A stretch of DNA of 64,000 nucleotides from Pseudomonas gingeri (GTDB taxonomy: Bacteria > Pseudomonadota > Gammaproteobacteria > Pseudomonadales > Pseudomonadaceae): the NCBI RefSeq assembly GCF_013385635.1, contig NZ_JACAPR010000021.1, positions 90,282 through 154,281 on the forward strand, read 5' to 3'. Below are positions 1 to 8,777 of this stretch, one piece after another. The position numbers were made by a program, and so were the translations under genes. Positions within the stretch are counted from its first letter, which is position 1; the number at the start of each line of letters is the position of its first letter. Below the pieces are notes generated by a model. It was not told the DNA's origin. It made no database searches and saw only the letters and a program-made list of their open reading frames with translations.

Positions 1-1647
1 CTCTTCAGCCTCTTTGGGATCGGCAGGAAGCTCGGGAAACAGCTCGCGAATACTCCACACCTGACCGTCCCACATACTGGTGTCGGCTAAAGCTGAAAAT
101 GCCTCACCAGCAGGCGTAAGCTTGTCGGCGGTATCGCGCAGCAGGGCCTGACGCCACCGCTCAGTGTAGAAGCGGGGTTGCAACAGCGTTTTCTCATTGA
201 GCTGCGCGCCTGAGCGTCCTTGAGAAATCCAGGCTTTGAACTTTTCAAGCGCATCCCACAGGTCGTTCTGTTGGCCAGGACGGGCACTGCGCTTGGCATC
301 TTTGGAGTAGCCGTCTTCCTCCACTTCATAAAACCAGACGTGTTCACTGAGTGGTGTGGCGTTGCTGGGCAAGATTTGTTTGTTGTCACGGCGTGTGACT
401 TTTCTGAAAATCAAGACGGAGGTCTTAACGCCGGTGTAGGGCTGAAAGACCCCGCCTGGAAGAGAGATGATTCCCTCCACCACGTGCTCGGCAAGGAGCT
501 CGCGGCGCAGGCGCACGTGAGCATCGGTATTACCGAACAGGACGCCCTCGGGAATGATCACTGCGCAGCGGCCACCAATATCCAGCAAGTCGAGCATCAA
601 CCATAAAAATAGAAGTTCGCTCTTATTGGTGATCGTGTCCCCTTTTTTCTTGCCGCCACCGCCGACACGCGGAAAAAGTAAGGTGTCGGGCTCAAGATCG
701 CCGCTGTCGACCGTACCGGTAAAGGGTGGGTTGGCCAACACGAACTGGTAGCTGCCTGGCTCCAACAGCTCCTTGAGCTTGGCCTTTCCTTCGCGCTTAC
801 TGAGTGAGTCGCCCTGCAGCAAATGCGGGTCGGTGACGTCGTGCAGCACCAGGTTCATCCAGCCGATGCGGGCCATGGTCCGGTCGTTATCCAAGCCGAC
901 GAAATTGGCTCCGTTATGGATAGCGGCGTATTGCTCAGATGTTGCCGCAGCGCCATCGGTACGATGTGGAGTGCCATCCCATTCGAGCACAAGGTTTTCT
1001 TGCGCTGAGTATTTGCGCATCAGATGCTGCTGGGTACTAAACAGGAAGCCACCTGTTCCGGCGGCAGGGTCGATTACACGTTGACCAGGCTCGGGGTCGA
1101 GCAACTCCACCATAAACCGGATCAGATGACGTGGGGTGCGGAACTGGCCATTCTTACCCGCCGTAGCGACTTCGCTGAGTAGGTACTCAAAGGTGTCGCC
1201 CATGATGTCTTGGGCAGCAGAACCCTCACCAGCACGGGCGAAGAGTTGGTCGATAGCGTCAATAGCATCCGACAACACCTTGCCTTTGTTAGGATCGAGC
1301 TGAAAGTAAGCATCAGCCATGCGGTTATTCAAGCTGGCCAGCTCAGTACCGTCAGCGCTAGTGTTGCTGAAATGTTTTTCGAGCTCGCGGAGCCAGGGAA
1401 ACACTATGTCGATTAGGTGACTCGGATTGGTTTTTTCATGGCGGATGTAGCTCCACCTACAACCTTCAAAACCAGTATAAATTGACTGAAAACCACGCTC
1501 TAGCCGCTTGAAATCTATGTCTTCTAGTCGCTTAAGAAAGAGTAGATAGGTGATCTGCTCGACTGCCACCAAGGGGTTGGTGAGGCCGGCAGCCCAGAAA
1601 CGATTCCAGAGTTCGTCGACTTTTTTCTTGATATGAGGGGCAAGCAT
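1..1647 (-). CDS. hsdM: Type I restriction-modification system DNA methyltransferase subunit HsdM (partial, 3' end outside window)
   Basis: N6-adenine DNA methyltransferase subunit of a type I restriction-modification complex. It methylates the recognition site with HsdS and is also needed for cleavage with HsdR. The frame is open from the ATG at 1647 to the window edge (549 codons). An N-terminal helical HsdM domain is followed by the AdoMet motif DPAAGTGGF near residue 190 and the catalytic NPPF motif at residues 306-309. The start follows the hsdR stop by about 20 bp, so the two are probably co-transcribed. The C-terminus and any hsdS lie beyond position 1. The family call is firm; specificity cannot be read here. 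Confidence 0.93.
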   Translation of the reverse strand, partial: MLAPHIKKKVDELWNRFWAAGLTNPLVAVEQITYLLFLKRLEDIDFKRLERGFQSIYTGFEGCRWSYIRHEKTNPSHLIDIVFPWLRELEKHFSNTSADGTELASLNNRMADAYFQLDPNKGKVLSDAIDAIDQLFARAGEGSAAQDIMGDTFEYLLSEVATAGKNGQFRTPRHLIRFMVELLDPEPGQRVIDPAAGTGGFLFSTQQHLMRKYSAQENLVLEWDGTPHRTDGAAATSEQYAAIHNGANFVGLDNDRTMARIGWMNLVLHDVTDPHLLQGDSLSKREGKAKLKELLEPGSYQFVLANPPFTGTVDSGDLEPDTLLFPRVGGGGKKKGDTITNKSELLFLWLMLDLLDIGGRCAVIIPEGVLFGNTDAHVRLRRELLAEHVVEGIISLPGGVFQPYTGVKTSVLIFRKVTRRDNKQILPSNATPLSEHVWFYEVEEDGYSKDAKRSARPGQQNDLWDALEKFKAWISQGRSGAQLNEKTLLQPRFYTERWRQALLRDTADKLTPAGEAFSALADTSMWDGQVWSIRELFPELPADPKEAEE

Positions 1648-1667
1648 TCAGCAGTGTCCTTGATGGA

Positions 1668-4400
1668 TCAGGCAGTCTCATCCAACAAGTTGTTGGTGAG
1701 ATTGATGAGTTCGTCGATGTCTCGCGACGGAAATAGCGTTTCCACGCGCCCTACACGCGACAGCGGAGGTTCGTTGAGTGCAGCGCGGGTAATGCGCCCA
1801 TGGCGCAGCACAGCAGCCTTTACGGCCCGCAGGAAGTTAAGTTGGTTGGCACGCAAATAGCCGTGTGCCGCAATGAACGCATCGAACGCGGTACTGATGC
1901 GCTGCTCTCGGTTAGGAAGGTGCGCACCTTCGCAAAGTATGTGGCGCAAGAAGTCGGCCAACGATGCGGTGGGAGCCTCAAAGGCCTTGCGCAAGGTGTC
2001 TTCGGTGACGAACAGATCAGCCTGGTTCAGCGTATCGCTGATTCGCTCCAATTCGTCATCGCCCAAATGCTCACCTTGCTTGAGCTTGGCCAACTCAGGA
2101 AGCTGGTCAGCCAATTGGCGCACCAGCGCCTCTACCTGCTCGCGATAGCTTTCGGCAAAAGCACCTTCGCCTGTGGGGCCGTAGATGATCCAACTGCGCT
2201 GGGTGATGCTGTCTGGCAGGTTGATTTCAACCGTGCGGCTGGGTGTGGTGGTGCGGTAGCGCATCAGCGGGGCGAATACATTTTGTAGTGTGACCAAACG
2301 CGCCATATCCAAGTGCTGCCAGAAGCCGGCCGACTGAACCCAGGCACGTTGTTCGGCTACACGTTGCACCTGAGGAATGTTTACGGCCAAACTATTAATC
2401 GCCTCGTGAATGCGCTCACGCACTTTGGCCTGTTCGCTTGCATCACCTTTAAGCCAAGCCACTGAGAGACGCTCGCACCAAATGCGAAATTGAAGTTCAT
2501 CCAGGCCAGCCAGTGGGGCTAGTCGCATCAGGGGGGCGATGGCTTGCGACAGGTGTTCAATTGCGCTTTGACTGGGCTTTGGCCATTGCGCTGCCAGCGC
2601 GTCGAGCTCGTCCCAGTGCGGACGTACATTGATGCTGTGACGGGGCAACGCCTGCAGCATCGCCTGCAGATCGGCAATGGTGGCTTGTGTGTCTTGCAGC
2701 TGTGCTTCCAGGAGTTGCCACTTCTCAAGCTGCAGTCGGAACAGGCGAACCGGTAGCGGTTCGCTGGGATGGTCGACCTCGCCGTCGGGTTTGAGCTTGA
2801 AATACGCGAAGTTTTTCCAGTGATCGATGATCAAGAAATCTTTCTTGATCTCACCGGTGGCCTTGTCGGTATGCAGCCGCGTGCCGCGCCCGATCATCTG
2901 CCAGAACTTAACCTTGCTAAATACGGGCTTCGCGAAGACCAAGTTTTGGATGGCGGGGACGTCTACGCCGGTGTCGAGCATGTCCACCGAAATAGCCACA
3001 CGCGGCATCGTGCGGTACTTGAAATCATCCAGGGTCGCGTCAGCGCGCTCCATATGGCTATCGATAATTTCAGCCATGCCTTGGCGCTGCAGCTCAGGAT
3101 ACAGACGGTTAAATCCCTCGTAGAGCCGCTTTGCATGGGCGTGGCTGACGGCGAAGATGATGGACTTGTGTGGTAGACCGCGCACATCTTTGCGGCTCTT
3201 ATCCATAAACTCTCGCACCATGGCGTCATTGGTGCCTTGGTTGATGATTCCCTTTTCGATGTCACTGCCATCGAAGTTGAGCTCATCAAGCTCAACGCCT
3301 TGATCGCGAGCCATCTGTTTCAAGGGCTCGGGTAGTGCGTCACCTTGGATGCCCTGAAGTTGAAAATTGGTTTGTGCATCCAGCACGCGGTAGTTGACCA
3401 GGTTCTGGTCGGCAATCGCTTGCTCGTAGCTGTAGTAGTAGCTGGGCGCGCCGTCACCACAATCAAACAGTTCGAAAGTGTTGTGATCGATGTAGTCAGT
3501 GGGGGTCGCGGTCAGCCCGAGCTGGATGGCGTCGAAGTGATCGAAGACGGCCTTATATCGTTGGTAGATAGAGCGGTGGCTTTCATCGGCCACGATCAGA
3601 TCGTAGTAACCCACCGACAGGCGCGAATAAACCTGCATCATGCTGGGGTAAGTCGAGAACTGAATGCGTGCACCGGAGGTTTCGCCGGACTCGATGCGAG
3701 CCAAACTCTCGTTGGGTAAGTGGGACTTGAACTCCGACATAGCTTGGCGCACTAATTCCCGGCGGTCGGCCAGGAATAGGACTCGCTGTATGCGCTTTGA
3801 TCGCAGCAAAGTATCAACAAGGGCGATGGTCGTCCGGGTCTTACCTGTGCCTGTAGCCATCACCAGCAAGAATTTGCGCTTGGCCGCATCTACCCCTTCA
3901 GTGACACGCCGAATAGCTTCGTTCTGATAATCGCGGCCTGCGATCGCAGCGCTGATGGTGACACCGCCCAGCGGCTGAGCAAACTGCCGCTGATGGCGCA
4001 GTCGCTCTAAGTCGTCTCGCGTGTAGAACCCCGAGATTTTTCGGGGCGCATAACGCTCACGATCCCAGAATTGAATCTCTTTGCCGTTGGTGAGAAAAAT
4101 GAAGGGGTCGTTACCGAATTTGGCCTTGATTGCGTCTGCGTAGTCAGCGGCCTGACGCTTTCCAGCAAGCTCATCACGCGATGACCGCTTGGCCTCGATT
4201 ACAGCAATCGGATTGCCATCTGAACCGAGAAGAACGTAGTCAGCAAATTGCTCGTTGCCATAGTTGCCGGCGGGCTCGGCTGTTTTGAGCAAAAATTCTT
4301 CGACAAGAGTCCGCCGACTTTGAGACCAGCCAGCATGAGCAAGCTGAGAGTCGATGACCTGAGCTCTTGTTTGCGCTTCATTGTGGCTCGGAGTAGTCAT
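1668..4400 (-). CDS. hsdR: Type I restriction endonuclease subunit HsdR
   Basis: Motor and nuclease subunit of the type I restriction complex (910 aa). The N-terminal nuclease domain shows a PD-(D/E)xK-like core (D54, E69-A-K71). A superfamily 2 helicase follows: Walker A ATGTGKT at about 182-188, the DESH box at 272-275, TATP at 297-300, and a QMIGRGTR motif VI near 515. An EcoEI-type C-terminal region, which contacts HsdM, completes it. Its ATG overlaps the stop of the upstream HTH gene by 4 nt (ATGA), and hsdM follows closely, so the three form one operon read to the left. It appears intact. Confidence 0.95.
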   Translation of the reverse strand: MTTPSHNEAQTRAQVIDSQLAHAGWSQSRRTLVEEFLLKTAEPAGNYGNEQFADYVLLGSDGNPIAVIEAKRSSRDELAGKRQAADYADAIKAKFGNDPFIFLTNGKEIQFWDRERYAPRKISGFYTRDDLERLRHQRQFAQPLGGVTISAAIAGRDYQNEAIRRVTEGVDAAKRKFLLVMATGTGKTRTTIALVDTLLRSKRIQRVLFLADRRELVRQAMSEFKSHLPNESLARIESGETSGARIQFSTYPSMMQVYSRLSVGYYDLIVADESHRSIYQRYKAVFDHFDAIQLGLTATPTDYIDHNTFELFDCGDGAPSYYYSYEQAIADQNLVNYRVLDAQTNFQLQGIQGDALPEPLKQMARDQGVELDELNFDGSDIEKGIINQGTNDAMVREFMDKSRKDVRGLPHKSIIFAVSHAHAKRLYEGFNRLYPELQRQGMAEIIDSHMERADATLDDFKYRTMPRVAISVDMLDTGVDVPAIQNLVFAKPVFSKVKFWQMIGRGTRLHTDKATGEIKKDFLIIDHWKNFAYFKLKPDGEVDHPSEPLPVRLFRLQLEKWQLLEAQLQDTQATIADLQAMLQALPRHSINVRPHWDELDALAAQWPKPSQSAIEHLSQAIAPLMRLAPLAGLDELQFRIWCERLSVAWLKGDASEQAKVRERIHEAINSLAVNIPQVQRVAEQRAWVQSAGFWQHLDMARLVTLQNVFAPLMRYRTTTPSRTVEINLPDSITQRSWIIYGPTGEGAFAESYREQVEALVRQLADQLPELAKLKQGEHLGDDELERISDTLNQADLFVTEDTLRKAFEAPTASLADFLRHILCEGAHLPNREQRISTAFDAFIAAHGYLRANQLNFLRAVKAAVLRHGRITRAALNEPPLSRVGRVETLFPSRDIDELINLTNNLLDETA

Positions 4401-4615
4401 TGCTCATTCCCTGAGTTTTGGTGCTCGTCTGCGCCACCCGCACGCACCCACTCATCGACCTCAGATAGCTGAAACTTCCACAGACGACCAACTTTGTGCG
4501 CCGGCAAAGCCTTACGCTCGCGCCAGCGATACACCGTGTCTTTGGCCACCCCCAAGTGAAGGGAAACCTGTTCGGCAGTGACCCAAGGTTCAGTGTTCAT
4601 TATGGTTACGCTCAA
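4397..4615 (-). CDS. Small helix-turn-helix (excisionase/MerR-like HTH_17) DNA-binding protein
   Basis: A 72-aa protein with a winged-helix signature of the HTH_17 or excisionase type (TAEQVSLHLGVAKDTVYRWRE, then a tryptophan and a basic turn). Such proteins bind DNA in integrase or plasmid contexts, and some accompany type I restriction loci. Translation may start at M1 or at M6. The stop overlaps the hsdR start by 4 nt, so translation is probably coupled. A role as regulator of hsdR-hsdM expression is inferred from position only. Confidence 0.75.
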   Translation of the reverse strand: MSVTIMNTEPWVTAEQVSLHLGVAKDTVYRWRERKALPAHKVGRLWKFQLSEVDEWVRAGGADEHQNSGNEQ

Positions 4616-4820
4616 GCTTAAGCAGCCATAGTCGTTTAAAGTCGGCTGAAGTCTATCAGCATGACGGACACTGCTGTAGTGATTCGCCGGTAAAAAACGC
4701 TGAAAAGCGCTGCACCTGGGAGCAGGATTCAGAAGAACCAGCTATCGGCCCTCTAAGACATCCCCATCAGCAACCAGCTGATGCTCGTCGACCAAGCCGA
4801 GATAGGTCGCAATGAACTGA

Positions 4821-5030
4821 AGGCGCAATCACGGAATCAAGAGGCGCTGGAACCGTGAGCAATTCGCCGAGCGCTCCGCTTGCAAGAAGCAGGTCAACGT
4901 CCTGCTATCCATAATTTTGATCGCCCGAATCGACTCGCTAGCCAAGCAGCACGGCGTGAAACGCGCCCAAATCATTGAGACCCTGGTGAGCAGTAATTCT
5001 GACGCTAGCGTGCCCCTTCATGTCGATTAA
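4821..5030 (+). pseudogene. Remnant of a ribbon-helix-helix-like protein
   Basis: An open frame of 69 codons reads ...RRWNREQFAERSACKKQVNVLLS... then LIARIDSLAKQHGVKRAQIIETLV, which resembles a short ribbon-helix-helix DNA-binding protein of the plasmid replication or partition type. It has no usable start: the only upstream in-frame ATG (4812) is followed after one codon by TGA. It is therefore listed as a decayed fragment in the otherwise empty stretch 4616-5222. The identification is tentative. Confidence 0.35.
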
Positions 5031-5222
5031 AAGAGGTTGCGCCGGCAGGGATGATCGGAAGAACCTCTAGATCCATATCAGCATGCCGAGCTCGTTTTCA
5101 ACCAGCCAGGTATTCCAAAAGGTATTCCACCGAGCTTTACACCAAAGATCTTCTTTCCATATTTCAAACATATAACCGATAGTTTCAAATCCCCCCGGCC
5201 CACCAAACAAGCTAGACAGATC

Positions 5223-5254
5223 AGGCACTGAGCGATTCGCGAAGTGCCTTTTTT
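5223..5254 (+). terminator. Terminator-like hairpin upstream of the 79-aa gene (copy A)
   Basis: Arms AGGCACT (5223-5229) and AGTGCCT (5243-5249) pair perfectly around a 13-nt loop and are followed by a T-run. The hairpin lies about 30 bp before the start codon at 5284. Copy B at 32674-32703 keeps the loop but has different, still complementary, arms. It may be an attenuator or the end of a small RNA rather than a simple terminator. Confidence 0.6.
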
Positions 5255-5283
5255 GTGCCCGAACGAATCAGGGGAAGGAAGAC

Positions 5284-5523
5284 ATGCCACAAGAAAGGCT
5301 CGACCTGTTACGGCTTCCAAAACCCATCCGCGACCCGATCAACGACCTGGTCCGCGCCCTCAACGCCACCAGCACCGTCGCGGACGTGGAAGCAGAAAGG
5401 GCCATCCAGATCACCCTGATCGGCGGCCTGGAAAGCGCCAGGCGCCTGCGACCAGCCGATATCGAAGCGCTCTACATCATCTTTGACGATGCCGTGGAGG
5501 CGAAGTTGAAGCAGTTGGTGTGA
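5284..5523 (+). CDS. Conserved small hypothetical protein (79 aa), copy A
   Basis: A 79-aa soluble, mostly helical protein with no signal peptide or membrane segment. I do not recognise a named domain. A GGAAGGAAG ribosome-binding site precedes the ATG. The copy at 32737 differs by only three residues (R/C in the SAR(R/C)LRP stretch, D/E in the PA(D/E)IEAL stretch, and V/A at the last residue), so the protein is under purifying selection or recently duplicated. Both copies are preceded by the same terminator-like hairpin and followed about 150 bp later by a structured RNA leader. Function unknown. Confidence 0.75.
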   Translation: MPQERLDLLRLPKPIRDPINDLVRALNATSTVADVEAERAIQITLIGGLESARRLRPADIEALYIIFDDAVEAKLKQLV

Positions 5524-5671
5524 GGGTGGTGAGTTCAAAGAAACAAAATGCGACAAACAGATCCCACCCCGCCAACAAGACACCCCCACAAAATTATCGG
5601 ATACTTCGCACGCCATCTTGGTCTATGACCGACTGAGCAATGCTCCCCCCTTCGTTAGGCTGGTCGAGTCA

Positions 5672-5858
5672 CAGGCATACCTGTGACCGGGTGTCGCAAC
5701 CTGAACTCATATACGAAGGCGCGGTAGCTCCGTAACGATGTAGTCAGCGCTTCTGGCGTATGGCAGCTGCGTTCTATGGTGGACCGCGCGAGGCAGGCTT
5801 CGGCTTGGCCGGTGTTCCTTCGTGTACCGGTTTGCGACCCTCGCGTGGTCTGCCACCC
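5672..5858 (+). ncRNA. Structured RNA leader, copy A (hairpin plus three-way junction)
   Basis: The segment starts with a hairpin (TCACAGG/CCTGTGA) followed by GGGT..GCAACC. It continues to a predicted three-way junction at 5778-5857: outer stem GGTGG/CCACC and CGCGAGG/CCTCGCG, inner hairpin CAGGC-TTCG-GCTTG, and inner hairpin GCCGGT/ACCGGT. The segment 33115-33290 folds the same way with compensatory changes. It ends about 60 nt before a ribosome-binding site. It could be an antisense RNA of the phage C4 type or a cis-regulatory leader; this is inference. Confidence 0.5.
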
Positions 5859-5915
5859 TCACCGTGTCGCAACGGCGGATGGCAGTTCCTTAACCCCACG
5901 AAGGAGATAAGGAGA

Positions 5916-6002
5916 ATGGTCTATCCCCCTTTCATGCCCGGGCACCGCCTATTACATCGGGTGTTAGCGCAATCCGATCACGGAGACCTACTCCATGATT
6001 GA
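5916..6002 (+). CDS. Possible 28-aa leader peptide overlapping the next gene
   Basis: The ATG at 5916 follows a strong ribosome-binding site (AAGGAGATAAGGAGA). The 28-codon frame ends at 6002, 8 nt inside the next gene (ATG 5995, ATGATTGA junction). The strong ribosome-binding site and the overlap suggest translational coupling downstream of the structured leader. The peptide has no recognisable domain and may be only a coupling device. Confidence 0.4.
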   Translation: MVYPPFMPGHRLLHRVLAQSDHGDLLHD

Positions 6003-6519
6003 TCGCTTATTGCTCTCCCGCTTACCCACACCCACCCCGATCAAACTCGCCTCCCTGAGCCCTACCGAAGCGGTCGATCATTTACGTCATGCCGCCCACC
6101 TTTGCCTGGACGGTGCCCGAACCCTGGCCTTTCAGAATGACCAACAACAGGAACTAGGCAACAAACTGATCCTCGATGCCATTGCCTTTTATGACACGGC
6201 ACTCCTCCGACAACGTCATCCCACCTCACTCACGCCAACCGCCACCACCCGCTTCAACGCCTGCGCCGATCCACTGCCTGGAAGCCCCACGCCCTGGGAA
6301 AAGCAGTTCGCCCACGAAATCGCCAGCGGCGCACGCTGCGCCGGGCGTTGGGTAGAACGGCAAACCACCCAGCCTCTATGGTGGGAACTGATCAAAGCGC
6401 GTCGTGACTATCCGGAAGGTGATCGACGCGAGGCGTTCGAAGCCGGTTTTCTACGTTATCTGCAGCAGCGACTGATCGCAGCGCAATACCGGAGCGCACG
6501 CAGTCTATCGCCTCGTTGA
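5995..6519 (+). CDS. Hypothetical protein (174 aa) downstream of structured leader
   Basis: A 174-aa soluble protein rich in alanine, arginine and leucine, predicted mostly helical, with no signal peptide or membrane segment. I do not recognise the family. It is preceded by a GGAG motif inside the overlapping 28-aa frame and by the structured leader at 5672-5858. The equivalent position after the second leader is occupied by an unrelated DUF6124 gene. It may be a mobile or phage-derived cargo gene, but the sequence does not show its function. Confidence 0.6.
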   Translation: MIDRLLLSRLPTPTPIKLASLSPTEAVDHLRHAAHLCLDGARTLAFQNDQQQELGNKLILDAIAFYDTALLRQRHPTSLTPTATTRFNACADPLPGSPTPWEKQFAHEIASGARCAGRWVERQTTQPLWWELIKARRDYPEGDRREAFEAGFLRYLQQRLIAAQYRSARSLSPR

Positions 6520-6630
6520 GCATATAGGCGGCAACGTTCGCGTTGCCGGCCTCTTTGATTTCCAGAAGCCCCCCCCTAGAAAGTCAGACAGGTCTTTTAG
6601 TGAACATCCAAGTGATCTGCTCTGATAAAC

Positions 6631-6816
6631 ATGAACCAGCGCCGGGTAGAAGCCAGAAAAATTGATATTCCTAGACTGACTCCACCAACCTGGCAGTCGG
6701 TACTGGATCATGAATATGAGGCGTGGGATAACGCTCCGTTTAATATAGATACTGCCCTGGCGTCTCCGGCGCAGGCAGTGGCGATGATCACCGAACGATT
6801 TTTATCTAAGGAGTAG
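6631..6816 (+). CDS. Small hypothetical ORF, possibly a fragment (61 aa)
   Basis: A 61-codon frame encoding a hydrophilic peptide with a Pro-Arg-Leu-Thr-Pro-Pro-Thr-Trp stretch and an acidic middle. It lacks a clear ribosome-binding site and has no recognised domain. Composition is compatible with a real gene, but it may be the C-terminal piece of a lost gene. Confidence 0.35.
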   Translation: MNQRRVEARKIDIPRLTPPTWQSVLDHEYEAWDNAPFNIDTALASPAQAVAMITERFLSKE

Positions 6817-6900
6817 GGCCCGCTAAAAGTTCAAGGTCGCGAGGTGTGATTAGCAGACGCTTACAGTTAAAAGCGAGCCCGCTGCCTACCCCCTAGAAAC

Positions 6901-6938
6901 CGAAAAGCCCTGCTGTCCGAGAGGACAACAGAGCTTTG
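6901..6938. terminator. Imperfect terminator-like hairpin
   Basis: AAAGC..CTGCTGTCC pairs with GGACAACAG..GCTTT around GAGA with one mismatch. It follows the ORF ending at 6816 and lies before the convergent gene ending at 7020, so it could serve both strands. Confidence 0.45.
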
Positions 6939-7019
6939 GCATGCGAGGCAACGTAGCGTGAACCAGTCAACCCTTATCGGGCTAGAACCGACCCTAAAAG
7001 TTTTGACCACTCAATTCAG

Positions 7020-7241
7020 CTATGCTGATCTCCAGTGGTTAGGGTTACCTTTGCTGGTATCCCGTACACGCCCCACCAAAGGGCTATGCCCCAGGCCTTT
7101 AGCCGCCTGAATGGCGGCCTCCTGTGTTCTATGACGAACCCCATCAACGCTCGCCCCACCGGCATGCTCAAGTACATAATGGTCGATTGCCGCACCGTCT
7201 GGCCTGCCCTTCGGGCGCGGCTCCACATATACGTTAGCCAT
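7020..7241 (-). CDS. DUF2188-like small protein
   Basis: A 73-aa protein beginning MANVYVEPRPKGRP and carrying the GHSPLVGRVRD..NPNHWR C-terminal signature. I associate this with small DUF2188-type proteins common in Pseudomonas and phage-derived regions. It is soluble with no catalytic motif. Immediately upstream lies a perfect inverted repeat (7254-7277), which looks like an operator. Function unknown. Confidence 0.65.
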   Translation of the reverse strand: MANVYVEPRPKGRPDGAAIDHYVLEHAGGASVDGVRHRTQEAAIQAAKGLGHSPLVGRVRDTSKGNPNHWRSA

Positions 7242-7253
7242 ATTTATAATCCA

Positions 7254-7277
7254 TTATCTGCCGTCATTGGCAGATAA
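7254..7277. promoter_or_regulatory. Perfect 9-bp inverted repeat, probable operator
   Basis: TTATCTGCC (7254-7262) and GGCAGATAA (7269-7277) are exact inverted repeats with a 6-nt spacer, 13 bp upstream of the DUF2188-like start codon. The size and symmetry suit a dimeric repressor site. The cognate regulator is unknown. Confidence 0.5.
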
Positions 7278-7528
7278 CACGATGGCTCAATCAAAAGAAA
7301 ATTCAAGCCGTCGAAAGAAAATAAATGTCTGAGGCTGTTAACGACGACTCTGCCTTACCCCGTCGCGGATTGGTATCCCACCTGAGTGGGAGGTAGCTGC
7401 CCTGTAATGCTGTCTGAGCCAGCGAGATCAAGCGATCTGCTGCCGCATCAGTGGATGTCTGCCTGATCTGTGCAAGGTGTGTTCGCTGGCCGCTTACCGT
7501 ATGACTGCCATCGGGATATATCCTTAAC
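7278..7528. other. Intergenic stretch without a supported gene
   Basis: No frame with a plausible start and composition is visible. It separates the DUF2188-like gene from the terminator of the transporter operon. Confidence 0.5.
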
Positions 7529-7561
7529 GAAAAAAGCAGCTATCAGCGAGCTGATAGCTGC
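7529..7561 (-). terminator. Rho-independent terminator of the transporter operon
   Basis: An 11-bp perfect stem GCAGCTATCAG/CTGATAGCTGC with a CGAG loop is followed on the minus strand by a run of T residues. It lies about 60 bp past the stop codon of the substrate-binding protein gene. Confidence 0.85.
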
Positions 7562-7623
7562 AACCAAGTGGAGCAGCACTGGTAACGTTGAGGAGAGAAA
7601 ACGTCGTTTAGTAACGTGCGCTG

Positions 7624-8658
7624 TTACTTAACCGCCTTGGCCTTAGCGACCCAGCCGTCAAAAACTGCTTTGTTTTGAGCAATCCATTCGTCCGCCAGCT
7701 TGCGAATGGTGGTTTCACTCGCGCGTTTCTCGCTGAGGGTTTGCTCCCAGGAAGACCATGCCTGGAGCGGGAATGACACTTGCTCAAGCAATGCTTTCAC
7801 AGCAGGGTTGGCGGCGATGAACTCCTTGTTTCCAACGCTCTGCCAGTTCCATGCAGCCATTGCCATCCGGCATGGATCGGCATTGCCCGCGCACCCAGGA
7901 ACACCCGGTGTGAGCGCGCTTTGAGTGCTATGCATCGCTTCAGGTAACGCGTCAAACGGGGTCGGTAGCCAGACCACATCTTTGCCAGGTACCAAGGCTG
8001 CGGTCATCCACGAAGGAATCCAGGCGTAGAACAATACAGGTTCCCCACGCTTGACCTTCGCGATGGTCTCGAACATCAACGCTTCGTACTTACCAGTAAC
8101 AGTGCGTATGGTATTGCGCAGTCCAAACTTATCGACTTGATACTGAATGACTGCGTCACAGCTCCAACCAGGATCACAGGAGATCATGTTGGCTTTGCCG
8201 TCCTTGCCGAACAAACCCGCAATCTTTGGATCCTTGAACTGCTCCAGAGAAGTGATGCCGTACTGGTCAGCAGTCTTTTTATCGATCATGTAGCCGTTAT
8301 AGCCCCCCCCCTCAATCGCACCCGGCCCAATTTTGACCAGCTGATCCTTGACCTTATCAAAGCTAGGTTGTCGTTGAGGGAAGTTGAGGTCGACCGCGAC
8401 ATCCAGATCGCCGTTTGCTGCTGCCTCGAAGAACAACACTGAACTCAGCGTACTGAGTTTAACGTCATAGCCGAGCTGACTAAATGCGTCTTTGACAATT
8501 CGATTGACGACATAGTTTGCCCCCATACTATCCGCTTGGGACATTCTAATAGTGCGACCTTCTCCTGGCAAATCCGCAGCGTGAGAAGCGGCCATCATCG
8601 TGCACGCTAATGCGCCTGCAGTCACTGTTGCGAGGAGAGTCTTAAACTTGAAATTCAT
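7624..8658 (-). CDS. Glycine betaine-type ABC transporter substrate-binding protein (ProX/OpuAC family)
   Basis: Periplasmic binding protein of 344 aa. A Sec signal peptide covers about residues 1-28 (lysine-rich n-region, hydrophobic core, SHA-A cleavage). The OpuAC-type domain follows; it binds quaternary ammonium or betaine-like ligands through an aromatic cage, and several Trp and Tyr residues lie in the expected region (FYAWIPSWM, AAWNWQS). It is the last gene of a ProV-ProW-ProX set read to the left, 119 bp after the permease. Position beside an N-heterocycle-type catabolic operon suggests uptake of a betaine substrate such as trigonelline rather than osmoprotection. That role is inference. 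Confidence 0.88.
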   Translation of the reverse strand: MNFKFKTLLATVTAGALACTMMAASHAADLPGEGRTIRMSQADSMGANYVVNRIVKDAFSQLGYDVKLSTLSSVLFFEAAANGDLDVAVDLNFPQRQPSFDKVKDQLVKIGPGAIEGGGYNGYMIDKKTADQYGITSLEQFKDPKIAGLFGKDGKANMISCDPGWSCDAVIQYQVDKFGLRNTIRTVTGKYEALMFETIAKVKRGEPVLFYAWIPSWMTAALVPGKDVVWLPTPFDALPEAMHSTQSALTPGVPGCAGNADPCRMAMAAWNWQSVGNKEFIAANPAVKALLEQVSFPLQAWSSWEQTLSEKRASETTIRKLADEWIAQNKAVFDGWVAKAKAVK

Positions 8659-8777
8659 ACAGCCCCCTGAACACTAGACGAAATAATCTTGGCAGCTTGA
8701 GTCTTGAGGTCAGCAACCGACGAGGTCTAAACAAAGCTAGCACCACGCTGACCTCAAATGTTTATAGTTATGCTCAA

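Larger units (their letters stand above)
5223..5540 (+). repeat. Direct repeat, copy A (hairpin plus 79-aa gene)
   Basis: About 300 bp including the hairpin loop, the ribosome-binding region and the whole 79-aa gene recur almost unchanged at 32674-32990 in the same orientation. The offset between the two start codons is 27,453 bp. The two copies flank the catabolic island and the IS66 element. Confidence 0.85.

Noticed and set aside
4849..4880. GGAACC at about 4849 as a second hrp box
   Set aside because: No CCAC follows at 15-16 nt, and no secreted protein gene lies downstream.
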